DNA of 15,100 nt, taken from positions 1-15,100 of the forward strand of contig JAEZSL010000184.1 of NCBI GenBank assembly GCA_023443925.1. The letters are read 5' to 3'. The stretch is from Bacillota bacterium (GTDB lineage: Bacteria; Bacillota_A; Clostridia; Lachnospirales; Lachnospiraceae). A program made the position numbers and the translations under genes. Below the pieces are notes generated by a model. It was not told the DNA's origin. It was given only the letters and a program-made list of their open reading frames with translations, and made no database searches. Below are positions 8,311 through 15,093 of the stretch, in pieces (within the stretch, counting starts at the first letter, position 1; every line of letters begins with the position of its first letter).

Positions 8311-9225
8311 ATGAAATTAAATCCGGTATATCAAAAGGAATTAAAAACCAGCGTACGGGGTATGCGGACGGCTGTCATTTTACTGGGGTATAACGGGATT
8401 CTGGCCTTGTTCGGCTTATTTGCCTTTTATATAACGTTTGAATATGACAGCAGATTTGGCGGAATCGTAGATTATGCATCCATTTTACGGATTTATGCCA
8501 TTATCACCGCTGCGGAATTCGGACTGGTCCTATTTACCGTTCCCGCTCTGACGGCGGCTTCCATATCCGGTGAAAGGGAAAAACAGACACTGGAAATACT
8601 TCTTACTACCAGGTTAACACCATTTCAGATTATTCTTGGCAAACTGGCATCCTCAATCAGTATGATAATACTGCTGGCTTTATCCAGCCTGCCGGTATTG
8701 GCCATTGTATTTACAATTGGCGGTGTGACTTTGCGGGATTTTATGTTCTTTATGCTCTTAATTATAGTAACCGCGTTATTTGCGGGCAGTATCGGAATGT
8801 TTTTCTCTACCTTGTTTAAGAAAACAACTTCCGCAACCGTATCCACCTATGGAGTACTTTTAATGCTCGGAATCGGTACCCTGGCAATATTATGGGGCAT
8901 CAGGCTTTTGATGGAGATTAAAATGAACCAGTTTTCAACAGGTGCCCTTATGTATCAGACACCGGATGTGGGAAACTGGATGCTTATCTTACTGATTAAT
9001 CCGGGCGTAACCTTTTTCGCCATGATAGAAGACCAGATTGGTACCGGTTCTGAATTAATATCCTTTTTCGGCAATTTTGGTACCGTGGACAGATCAACTC
9101 AGGAACACTGGTTCATTATCAGTATTCTACTTCAATTGGGGGTGTCCATAATTCTGCTTATCGTTTCGTCTGCATTGCTGGACCCTTTGCGCGACAGGCA
9201 CTGTAAAAAAAGAAAATATAAATAA
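8311..9225 (+). CDS. ABC-2 type permease
   Basis: An integral membrane protein of 304 residues with six likely helices, the usual topology of an ABC-2 permease: about 20-42, 63-85, 110-135, 143-165, 175-198 and 268-290. The segment ISGEREKQTLEILLTTRLTP after the second helix is the hallmark coupling region of the GldF/NosY-type ABC-2 family. I chose ATG 8311 with AGGAG 6 bases upstream. The TTG at 8305 abuts that same site and is less likely. It forms the membrane channel for the ATPase encoded before it. It is separated from that gene by a 300-base repeat array, unlike the tightly overlapping genes upstream, so its expression may be differently tuned. Substrate unknown. Confidence 0.93.
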   Translation: MKLNPVYQKELKTSVRGMRTAVILLGYNGILALFGLFAFYITFEYDSRFGGIVDYASILRIYAIITAAEFGLVLFTVPALTAASISGEREKQTLEILLTTRLTPFQIILGKLASSISMIILLALSSLPVLAIVFTIGGVTLRDFMFFMLLIIVTALFAGSIGMFFSTLFKKTTSATVSTYGVLLMLGIGTLAILWGIRLLMEIKMNQFSTGALMYQTPDVGNWMLILLINPGVTFFAMIEDQIGTGSELISFFGNFGTVDRSTQEHWFIISILLQLGVSIILLIVSSALLDPLRDRHCKKRKYK

Positions 9226-9236
9226 TAGTTATTAGC

Positions 9237-9311
9237 ATTAGTATAAAATAACTGCTCTGTAATTAGAATAAAATAATTGCTTTGTAATTAGAATAAAATA
9301 AATACTTTGTA
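9237..9311 (+). repeat. Three tandem 25-bp repeats
   Basis: Units at 9237-9261, 9262-9286 and 9287-9311 follow the pattern ATTAG-A/T-ATAAAATAA, then a few variable bases, then CTnTGTA. Units 2 and 3 differ at only two positions, and a degenerate fourth start (ATAGGAAAAT) follows. The array begins 11 bases after the permease stop. Its first unit (GCATTAGTATAAAATAA) resembles the module core GCATTAGTGCGAAATAA at 9580-9596. Confidence 0.85.
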
Positions 9312-9373
9312 ATAGGAAAATACTTAACTGCCGAAAGAAAAGTAATCTTCAATTATGAAAATATATTATGCTT

Positions 9374-9665
9374 CATAGCAAAAGTGCTCTATAAGCAGGT
9401 AATTTATAAATCTTTAGTGTGAAAAAAGGACATTTGGCATTTAGTAGTGGGGCAGTACCGCATGCAGGCTTGCGTTATGCATGGGTGTTAGTAAGAATTG
9501 CCTCGCGAAATGCATGCGAGTCTTTAGAAGAATAGCAAAAGAGGCTATTCTTAACAAATAATGCACAAAAAGGCATGGGCATTAGTGCGAAATAAAATCT
9601 TTTCATATCTTAATTTGGGGGTAGTAAATCATCTGCGAGCAGATATTTTATGTCATGGGAGTATT
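9374..9665 (+). repeat. Second hairpin-module array, downstream of the permease
   Basis: The gene-free stretch 9226-9870 holds, after the tandem repeats, modules related to those at 8000-8295. A degenerate ATAGCAAAAG element lies at 9375-9384 and TTTAGTGTGAAA at 9413-9424. Module C is at 9478-9552, with stem CTCGC/GCGAG (9502-9520) and a perfect 9-bp stem AAGAATAGC/GCTATTCTT (9528-9552). Module A is at 9573-9596 and module B (ATCTGC-GA-GCAGAT) at 9631-9644, followed by another CATGGGAG at 9654. The order C-A-B is a circular permutation of the A-B-C order before the permease. Arms differ between copies but pairing is kept. Confidence 0.75.
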
Positions 9666-9715
9666 GCAAAATGAAATCATAAATCATCTTACCTGATTTT
9701 TGGGGTATAAAATTA

Positions 9716-9756
9716 GCCACCGGTCCTTGTTACAGGATGACCCGGTGGCTTCTTTT
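9716..9756 (+). terminator. Rho-independent terminator ending the ABC operon
   Basis: GCCACCGG (9716-9723) pairs with CCGGTGGC (9742-9749), with an inner TCCT/AGGA helix and a tail TTCTTTTT. It lies 490 bases after the permease stop, so the operon transcript probably carries the whole second repeat array in its 3' end. Confidence 0.88.
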
Positions 9757-9809
9757 TGAAATATGAAAATGGAAGAAGAATAATATAGGTTTATTATAAC
9801 ACATTATCT

Positions 9810-9829
9810 AAAAAAAGGTAGCTTTTTTT
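9810..9829 (-). terminator. Possible weak terminator of the AP2 gene
   Basis: Seven A and seven T flank a 6-base centre, giving a pure A-T stem on the minus strand about 40 bases past the AP2 gene stop. It has no GC pairs in the stem, so termination strength is doubtful. Confidence 0.3.
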
Positions 9830-9870
9830 AAAATTATTTTAAAAAATATTATTTTCTTGATATTATAGTA

Positions 9871-10659
9871 TTATATAGCGTAATTTCTAAGCCTTTTTGA
9901 GACTCTTATACCATGGTATATTCTTGCGTATTCAATTTCGTCAATTTCGTTAATGTAATTTTCTGGAAAATCTTTTGTGATTCCTTTTTCTTTTACTAAT
10001 TTTGCTGCCTTATTATAAGCTACGGCGGCTTCGATTTCGGTTGAATAACGGCCGATAATATAATCACCGTTGATATGTATTTTAGCTGTGTAAACAGGAA
10101 TGCCCTTCTTTGTAGACTTAGTAACACCGTGGTAACGGTTAATTATCTCAATATTGCCGTACCGGTAGTCGGTGCTGTCACCATTGGCAAAACGGTAGTC
10201 TCGGCCGGCAACGGCATAGTTCTTAATACCGTAACGCGATAAGATGGTAACCTGCATGCCGTAATCCGATACGAAAAGATGGCCGCCCCGCTTCATTATT
10301 TTATGGTGAGCATAATAAAACAGATCATCAATATCAAATTTTAACAGTATCTTCTTATTAATATAGTAAATAAAGTAACGCTTTTTCAAATAGATGGGGT
10401 TCTTAAAATAAATGCCGTTATCCCTTACGTTAATGAGGATTACCCATTTATCAAAGGGAAGAGCAGGGAGGGTTTCATAGTCCTCTATTATTTGGCTGCC
10501 GTTAAGAATTTCTGCTGCGGTAAGATAAGCCTGATTTGCTTCGCTTTCCAGAGAATAGCTGCCCAGGCTGATGTGTTTATTATTATATGTGATGGAGGAT
10601 CGGTAGTAGATCTCTCCATTTTTCTTTACTGCTTTAAAAACACCTGGAAGCATAGGCAA
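9871..10659 (-). CDS. Protein with two AP2-like DNA-binding domains
   Basis: This 262-residue protein has two AP2/ERF-like domains. The first (about 6-50) has GVFKAVKKNGEIYYR, LGSY, and an ALYAA-like helix EANQAYLTAAEIL. The second (about 176-222) has YHGVTKSTKKG, IGRYSTEIEAAVAYNKAA. Both follow the plant-type plan of a three-stranded sheet ending in GxY/F and an EAAxAY helix. The middle (about 70-175) resembles the layout of bacterial HNH homing endonucleases that carry AP2 domains, ending in YRFANGDSTDYRYGN. I see no DHxxG/NxxxN-type catalytic set, so nuclease activity is unlikely. It may be a DNA-binding protein derived from a mobile endonuclease. TTG at 10659 is chosen because AAAGGA lies 8 bases upstream; ATG 10653 would be 14 away. 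It is a single gene, convergent with the ABC operon. Confidence 0.75.
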   Translation of the reverse strand: MPMLPGVFKAVKKNGEIYYRSSITYNNKHISLGSYSLESEANQAYLTAAEILNGSQIIEDYETLPALPFDKWVILINVRDNGIYFKNPIYLKKRYFIYYINKKILLKFDIDDLFYYAHHKIMKRGGHLFVSDYGMQVTILSRYGIKNYAVAGRDYRFANGDSTDYRYGNIEIINRYHGVTKSTKKGIPVYTAKIHINGDYIIGRYSTEIEAAVAYNKAAKLVKEKGITKDFPENYINEIDEIEYARIYHGIRVSKRLRNYAI

Positions 10660-11267
10660 AATTTTATTCCTTTCGTTTTTATAACTTATTATACATTGGC
10701 TGCTATTGGGCAGATCTGTTTTTGTATAATAATGAGACTTTATACATTTTTATATCGGATAAATTACCCGTTATTATTAGGGAAATACTTATTCGAAGTT
10801 TTATGAACAATCAGCTGTATGCTATTTTAATTACATTATAATAATAACACTATGCCGGCTTCAAAAGAAAATATGTTCTATCCCAATAGAAAATTTTAAA
10901 AACCGGGTATTTTGTCCTATATGCAAAAATGCCATATAAACAGGGGTCTGGGGTTTGATTTTTGATTTAGGGAAATATTACGTATATATTACAAAAATGT
11001 TAAATTACATAATCGGAAAATAATGCAAAAAACTACTGTTATCAACACTTTTCGCAATACGGTTGAAAAATTTTTATTACAAAATGTATAAATGGAAATT
11101 AAGGTGTGAAAAATAGTTAATAAATCATTAATAAATCGTTAAAAATATTTTGTGCAATATAGATAATTAATTGGTAATTAACAATCAATAATTTATGCAC
11201 TAAGTAATTCGATGGTAAATCATGGCAGAAAAAACCTGTTGTATCTTCCAAAATTGTGACAGGCTTA
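10660..11267. other. AT-rich gene-free stretch, 608 bases
   Basis: No convincing gene is present on either strand. It is the shared upstream region of the AP2 gene (minus) and the cell-wall hydrolase gene (plus). Visible items are TATAAT on the minus strand near 10690 without a matching -35, a weak plus-strand promoter candidate TTGAAA-N18-TATAAA at 11063-11092, a direct repeat TTAATAAATC starting near 11117 and 11128, and a short palindrome TTAATT-GGT-AATTAA near 11167-11181. Nothing identifies a known riboswitch or RNA family. Confidence 0.5.
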
Positions 11268-11295
11268 TTGACAGCTTTAAGCGAGATGATATAAT
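11268..11295 (+). promoter_or_regulatory. Near-consensus promoter of the cell-wall hydrolase gene
   Basis: TTGACA at 11268-11273 and TATAAT at 11290-11295 are both perfect hexamers, with a 16-bp spacer. The predicted start is near 11302, which gives a 156-base leader. The leader carries a hairpin TACCGCAA/TTGTGGTA (11397-11404 with 11411-11418, one G-U pair), ending about 25 bases before the ribosome site. Confidence 0.88.
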
Positions 11296-11457
11296 GCATG
11301 ATGAGCGTTAAAAGAGATTTGCCTGGAATTAATATTTTAAGACGCTGATTAAACTCCCGTAAGCCGGAAGTAGTGAGATTCACACTATTCCTGCAGTACC
11401 GCAAACAGGATTGTGGTATGACGGGTCGTATCATAAAAAAGAAAAGAGGATGTATGC

Positions 11458-12519
11458 ATGCTAAAAATACACTCGTTTCTTCAAAGAGTTAAGAAGCCGG
11501 TCTGCAAAGTATTACCTGCTAACCTCGGCAAGTATAGGACAAGCATGGTGGTAATTGCTTACACCATGATAACACTCCTGTTTCTGCTTAGCTCGGACTA
11601 CATTTACGGTACAGGCCGTTATGGAACAGAACCTCATGCAAAAGCTGAGATTACCCATAATGCACCGTCGGATGCAGCGGAAGGAACAGCTTATGAAGCA
11701 ATAGTACGAACCAATCAAAACTATTTAGGAAGTAAATTAAACTTATTCAATATATCCGCAATGGATACATTACTGGGACTGCCGGGTTATCCCGCGCTCA
11801 ATTTATTTCCGGAAGGGAAAATAAATAATAATTTATTATTAAGTACAGAGAAAAACGATTCGGATAATCAGGTAACGGATAGTACAAGTAAAGCAGACTC
11901 CGATCAGGCAGGAGCAGTTGCTAAGATTACGGTTGATAGCAGTTCAACTACGAAAGATAATCAGAAGACCGTTACAGTTGCAACCGTTGCAGCTAAAAAT
12001 ACCAAAAAAACAGAAACCGAAAGTACGAAAGATTCTGACAGAGCTTCAAATGAAACCAAGAAAAAGGCGAAAGAACCAGAATCAAAAGATACTAAAAAAT
12101 CCGATAAAGAGAAAAAGAATAAGTATGTAATCGATTTATCCGACAAGGATATCGAGATACTGCAGCGAATCGTAGAGGCAGAGGCTACCGGAGAGGATAC
12201 CAAAGGAAAGATGCTGGTAGCAAATGTCATCCTGAACCGTGTTAAGGATAAGGATTTCCCTGATACCATAAAAGGGGTTGTATTCCAAAAAGACGGAGGA
12301 ACCTATCAGTTCTCTCCGATCAAGGACAACCGATACTGGTCGGTCAAAATATCAAAGGATACGGTAAAAGCAGTTGACAGAGTCATGCAGGGCGAAGATT
12401 ATTCCAAAGGTGCCTTGTATTTCTCAGCCAGATCCAGAGCTGATAAAAACAGCATGAGATGGTTCGACAATCACCTTGATTATTTGTTCCGATATGGTGG
12501 ACACGAATTCTTCAAATAA
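11458..12519 (+). CDS. Membrane-anchored SleB/CwlJ-type cell-wall hydrolase
   Basis: A 353-residue protein with a short basic N-terminus, one membrane helix (about 29-46) acting as uncleaved anchor or signal, and a long Lys/Glu/Ser/Thr-rich low-complexity linker (about 130-220) that probably spans part of the wall. The C-terminal Hydrolase_2 domain (about 230-350) has AEATGED, with E242 aligned to the catalytic glutamate of SleB, then VANVILNRV, FQKDGGTYQFSP, ALYFSA and a final GGHEFF. Enzymes of this family cleave glycan strands of peptidoglycan. Spore-cortex and vegetative members exist, and the strong vegetative-type promoter points to the latter (inference). No LysM or SH3 binding repeat is visible. 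The start has AGAGGA 7 bases upstream. It is a single-gene unit with its own promoter and terminator. Confidence 0.9.
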   Translation: MLKIHSFLQRVKKPVCKVLPANLGKYRTSMVVIAYTMITLLFLLSSDYIYGTGRYGTEPHAKAEITHNAPSDAAEGTAYEAIVRTNQNYLGSKLNLFNISAMDTLLGLPGYPALNLFPEGKINNNLLLSTEKNDSDNQVTDSTSKADSDQAGAVAKITVDSSSTTKDNQKTVTVATVAAKNTKKTETESTKDSDRASNETKKKAKEPESKDTKKSDKEKKNKYVIDLSDKDIEILQRIVEAEATGEDTKGKMLVANVILNRVKDKDFPDTIKGVVFQKDGGTYQFSPIKDNRYWSVKISKDTVKAVDRVMQGEDYSKGALYFSARSRADKNSMRWFDNHLDYLFRYGGHEFFK

Positions 12520-12568
12520 GATAGTCGGAGAAGATTGCCGGTTATAGACGATAGAATTCGAAAGAAAG

Positions 12569-12623
12569 CAGGACTGATTCACAATTCCCAATTAGAGGGC
12601 ATGTGAGTCGGTCCTGTTTTGTT
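12569..12623 (+). terminator. Rho-independent terminator of the hydrolase gene
   Basis: A 15-bp stem (12569-12583 with 12602-12616, two G-U pairs) is followed by TTTTGTT. It lies 50 bases after the stop. Confidence 0.88.
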
Positions 12624-12676
12624 ATACATGTATTGTTAATATACAGATTATAATACCCGTTTAACCATTTTGTATA

Positions 12677-12705
12677 TTGTGTAAGCCAGTCAAACATGAT
12701 ATAAT
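12677..12705 (+). promoter_or_regulatory. Promoter of thrC
   Basis: TTGTGT at 12677-12682, a 17-bp spacer and a perfect TATAAT at 12700-12705. The predicted start near 12712 gives a 51-base AT-rich leader with no room for a T-box or threonine attenuator. Confidence 0.7.
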
Positions 12706-12762
12706 ACAGAAAATTTAATCAAAATAATTTATAATTATAATAGAACAAAGGAATGAGCCATT

Positions 12763-14247
12763 ATGAATCGAATGTATCAGAGTACCCGCAGCAGCAGCGA
12801 ACCAATCACCGCGTCCCAGGCCATTTTAAAAGGATTGGCTGATGACGGAGGCTTATATGTACCGGAAACTATTCCTCAGCTTGAGATTCCCTTAAAGCAG
12901 TTAGGAAAGTTGTCCTACCAGGAAACCGCATTTGAAGTAATGAAATTATTTTTTACCGACTTTACCGAAGAAGAATTAAAGAATTGTATAGAACGTGCTT
13001 ATGATAAAAAGTTCGATACCAAGGAGATTGCCCCTATTGTAAAAGCAGACGGAGCTTTTTACCTGGAATTGTTCCACGGAGCCACAATCGCCTTTAAGGA
13101 TATGGCGCTGTCTATACTTCCCCATCTTTTAACCACTGCCGCAAAGAAAAACCAGGTAAAAGATGAAATCGTTATTTTAACGGCTACATCCGGTGATACG
13201 GGTAAAGCTGCCCTGGCCGGTTTTGCAGATGTGGAAGGCACTAAGATCATCGTTTTCTATCCCAAGGATGGAGTAAGTCCCATTCAGGAAAGACAGATGG
13301 TTACCCAAGAAGGTGATAATACGTATGTAATTGGGATCCGAGGTAATTTTGATGATGCCCAGAATGGTGTTAAAGCAATGTTTAATAACAAAGAACTTGC
13401 AGCTGATTTAAAAGCCAAAGGCTATCAGTTCTCTTCTGCCAATTCCATCAATATCGGAAGATTAGTACCGCAAATCGTTTATTATGTTTATTCCTATGGC
13501 AGATTATTTGAAAAAGGTGAGATAAGTGAAGGTGAAAAGATTAATGTAGTAGTGCCAACCGGTAACTTTGGTAATATTTTAGCTGCCTACTATGCAAAAG
13601 CCATGGGCCTTCCCATTGATAAACTGATCTGCGCGTCCAATGAGAATAAGGTGTTATTTGATTTCTTCCAGACTGGTACCTACAATAGAAACCGGGACTT
13701 TATATTGACTTCCTCCCCCTCCATGGATATTTTAATCTCCAGTAATTTAGAACGGCTGATTTTCCAGATTGCTGACAGGGATGCTGATAAAACCCTTGTT
13801 ATGATGAAAGCCTTAAGCAGTGAAGGAGAATATGGCATAACGGATGAAATGAAAGCTAAGATGGCGGATTTTGTGGCCGGCTATGCTTCTGAAGAGGAAA
13901 CCGCACAAATAATCAAAAAGTTATTTGACAAGACAGGATATGTCATTGATACTCATACGGCGGTTGCTGCCAGTGTATATGAAAAATACACCGCTTCTAC
14001 CGGTGATAAGACCAAGACAATTATAGCCTCCACGGCAAGTCCCTATAAGTTCACCAGAAGTGTTATGGAAGCCCTTGATAACAGCTGCGAATCTTTGAGT
14101 GATTTTGAGCAGGTGGATGCTCTGAGCCGGTTATCTGGCACATCCATACCACAGGCGGTAGAAGATATTCGTTTTGCGGTTATACTGCATGATATGGTTT
14201 GCGATACAGATAAGATGCAGGAAACGGTGGAGGAGATTTTGAAGTAA
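12763..14247 (+). CDS. thrC: Threonine synthase
   Basis: This cytosolic PLP enzyme converts O-phosphohomoserine and water to threonine and phosphate, the last step of threonine synthesis. It has 494 residues, the length of the long (E. coli/yeast-type) ThrC class. The N-terminal YQSTR and GLADDGGLYVP segments are typical. The PLP lysine is K112 in GATIAFKDMAL. The phosphate-binding region has TATSGDTGKAAL, and further family segments are FYPKDGVSPIQERQM, GNFDDAQ, SANSINIGRLVPQ and VPTGNFGN. The ATG at 12763 has AAAGGA 10 bases upstream and the product begins as homologues do. It is transcribed alone; no hom or thrB lies beside it in this window. Confidence 0.97.
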   Translation: MNRMYQSTRSSSEPITASQAILKGLADDGGLYVPETIPQLEIPLKQLGKLSYQETAFEVMKLFFTDFTEEELKNCIERAYDKKFDTKEIAPIVKADGAFYLELFHGATIAFKDMALSILPHLLTTAAKKNQVKDEIVILTATSGDTGKAALAGFADVEGTKIIVFYPKDGVSPIQERQMVTQEGDNTYVIGIRGNFDDAQNGVKAMFNNKELAADLKAKGYQFSSANSINIGRLVPQIVYYVYSYGRLFEKGEISEGEKINVVVPTGNFGNILAAYYAKAMGLPIDKLICASNENKVLFDFFQTGTYNRNRDFILTSSPSMDILISSNLERLIFQIADRDADKTLVMMKALSSEGEYGITDEMKAKMADFVAGYASEEETAQIIKKLFDKTGYVIDTHTAVAASVYEKYTASTGDKTKTIIASTASPYKFTRSVMEALDNSCESLSDFEQVDALSRLSGTSIPQAVEDIRFAVILHDMVCDTDKMQETVEEILK

Positions 14248-14416
14248 GACGGTTTGGAACTGGGTCAAAAGTGGTTAAGGATAATTTTATTATTTATAAT
14301 AAATTCTTAAATTTCTAATTAAGTGATTATGTAAGCTTCTGTTTGCTAAGTTTATGGATTTTGCCTTACATTATTATATAGTAGTATATGTGTGTTAATA
14401 ATTTGATTTTATCGAA

Positions 14417-14457
14417 AAAAAGTACCTTGGGCAGAAATGTCACAGGTACTTTTTCAT
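14417..14457 (+). terminator. Rho-independent terminator downstream of thrC
   Basis: A perfect 11-bp stem AAAAAGTACCT/AGGTACTTTTT (14417-14427 with 14444-14454) has a 16-base loop and T tail. It is 170 bases past the thrC stop. Its A-rich left arm lets it act in both directions. Confidence 0.85.
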
Positions 14458-14462
14458 TTGAT

Positions 14463-14587
14463 GTGCCAGGCATGGCACTAATCCGGCTGGTGCAAGTTCA
14501 GTCACGAGAGGGGAATAATTCAGGAGATCTTTTACTTTGAGATTAAAGTTCTTGCATTTATCAATTAATGATACATAATTAATTGAT
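14463..14587. other. Structured non-coding stretch, identity unknown
   Basis: It contains a perfect hairpin GTGCCA-GGCA-TGGCAC (14463-14478), a GGCTG-GTGCAAGTT-CAGTC stem-loop directly after it, and an ACTTT/AAAGT pair (14534-14549). A perfect 10-bp inverted repeat ATCAATTAAT/ATTAATTGAT (14560-14569 with 14578-14587) closes it. The base composition between 14470 and 14530 is more GC-rich than its surroundings. No reading frame fits. It could be a small RNA or a relic of a self-splicing intron or insertion element; see findings. Confidence 0.4.
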
Positions 14588-14722
14588 CTAAATATAAATT
14601 AGTTTCAGTACTTATTTAAAAACTATTATTCGACATTATTTGAAATATAACTGGTTAAAAAAAGTGTGTAACAAATTTATTACAAAAAAATAAACTAGTT
14701 GTGACAAAAGCATGACATAAAT

Positions 14723-14750
14723 TTGACACATTCAAAGTGCATTATATATA
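14723..14750 (+). promoter_or_regulatory. Candidate promoter, distal
   Basis: TTGACA (perfect) at 14723-14728, 16-bp spacer, TATATA at 14745-14750. It would give a leader of over 340 bases for the gene beyond the window end, or transcribe the small ORF at 14860. Confidence 0.5.
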
Positions 14751-14805
14751 CATGTCAGACGGGCGCAGAATTAATAACACTAATGATGTACGCTCACTAT
14801 GACTT

Positions 14806-14814
14806 TGATATAAT
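14806..14814 (+). promoter_or_regulatory. Candidate extended -10 promoter before the small ORF
   Basis: TGATATAAT is a perfect extended -10 element. The -35 position has no recognisable hexamer. The predicted start near 14821 is 39 bases ahead of the ATG at 14860. Confidence 0.4.
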
Positions 14815-14859
14815 CAATTCAATACGGATATAACATACGAACAGGGTGTAATTTATCTA

Positions 14860-15006
14860 ATGTATCTGGGAGTAAAACCCAAATTTTTGGTGCTGAAAGA
14901 CGTTGTTAAAAATGGCTGGAATGTGTCAAAAATAAGGCAAAACTCGGGGTATACAGCAAGTGAGCAGGATATGAAAAAAAGTAAAATAATAGATAAAAGG
15001 ACTTGA
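14860..15006 (+). CDS. Possible small protein, 48 residues
   Basis: ATG at 14860 opens a 48-codon frame to TGA at 15004. The product begins MYLGVKPKFLVLKDVVKNGW, is basic (many Lys and Arg), lacks a membrane helix or signal peptide, and matches no family I recognise. An AGGGTG 11 bases upstream is a weak ribosome site, and an extended -10 element precedes it. The stop overlaps the -35 box of the next promoter. In this AT-rich region a stop-free run of this size could arise by chance, so it is only a candidate leader peptide or small protein. Confidence 0.3.
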   Translation: MYLGVKPKFLVLKDVVKNGWNVSKIRQNSGYTASEQDMKKSKIIDKRT

Positions 15007-15031
15007 CCTTTTGTTTGATTATTGTTATAAT
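15003..15031 (+). promoter_or_regulatory. Strong promoter of the gene beyond the window end
   Basis: TTGACC at 15003-15008 (5/6), 17-bp spacer, TATAAT at 15026-15031 with an additional TGn extension (TG at 15023-15024). The predicted start is near 15038, about 60 bases before the ribosome site at the window end. Confidence 0.85.
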
Positions 15032-15093
15032 CAACTTGTTATTGGAATGATTATATTTGACAAAAATATAATACCAAACCAAACCTATATTTT

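Noticed and set aside
9452..9462. GCAGTACCGCA, also at 11395-11405, recalling the T-box antiterminator core
   Set aside because: The required TGGnACCGCG context, specifier stem and downstream aminoacyl-tRNA-synthetase or amino-acid gene are absent. The second copy is explained by the leader hairpin.
10492..10806. Plus-strand open frame of 104 codons
   Set aside because: It is mostly the antisense shadow of the AP2 gene and spans its start region, with no ribosome site.
11039..11048. TTATCAACA, similar to a DnaA box
   Set aside because: A single imperfect match in AT-rich DNA, with no cluster of boxes and no dnaA or dnaN nearby. It is not evidence for an origin.
11117..11434. Minus-strand open frame of 105 codons
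   Set aside because: It runs antisense across the consensus promoter and leader of the hydrolase gene, has no ribosome site, and its product shows no domain or helix pattern.
11961..12269. Minus-strand frame inside the hydrolase gene, and an overlapping plus-strand frame at 11918-12130
   Set aside because: Both are shadows of the low-complexity Lys/Glu/Ser linker of the hydrolase.
15057..15072. TTGACA followed by TATAAT as a further promoter
   Set aside because: The hexamers are only 4 bases apart, so they cannot work as a -35/-10 pair.
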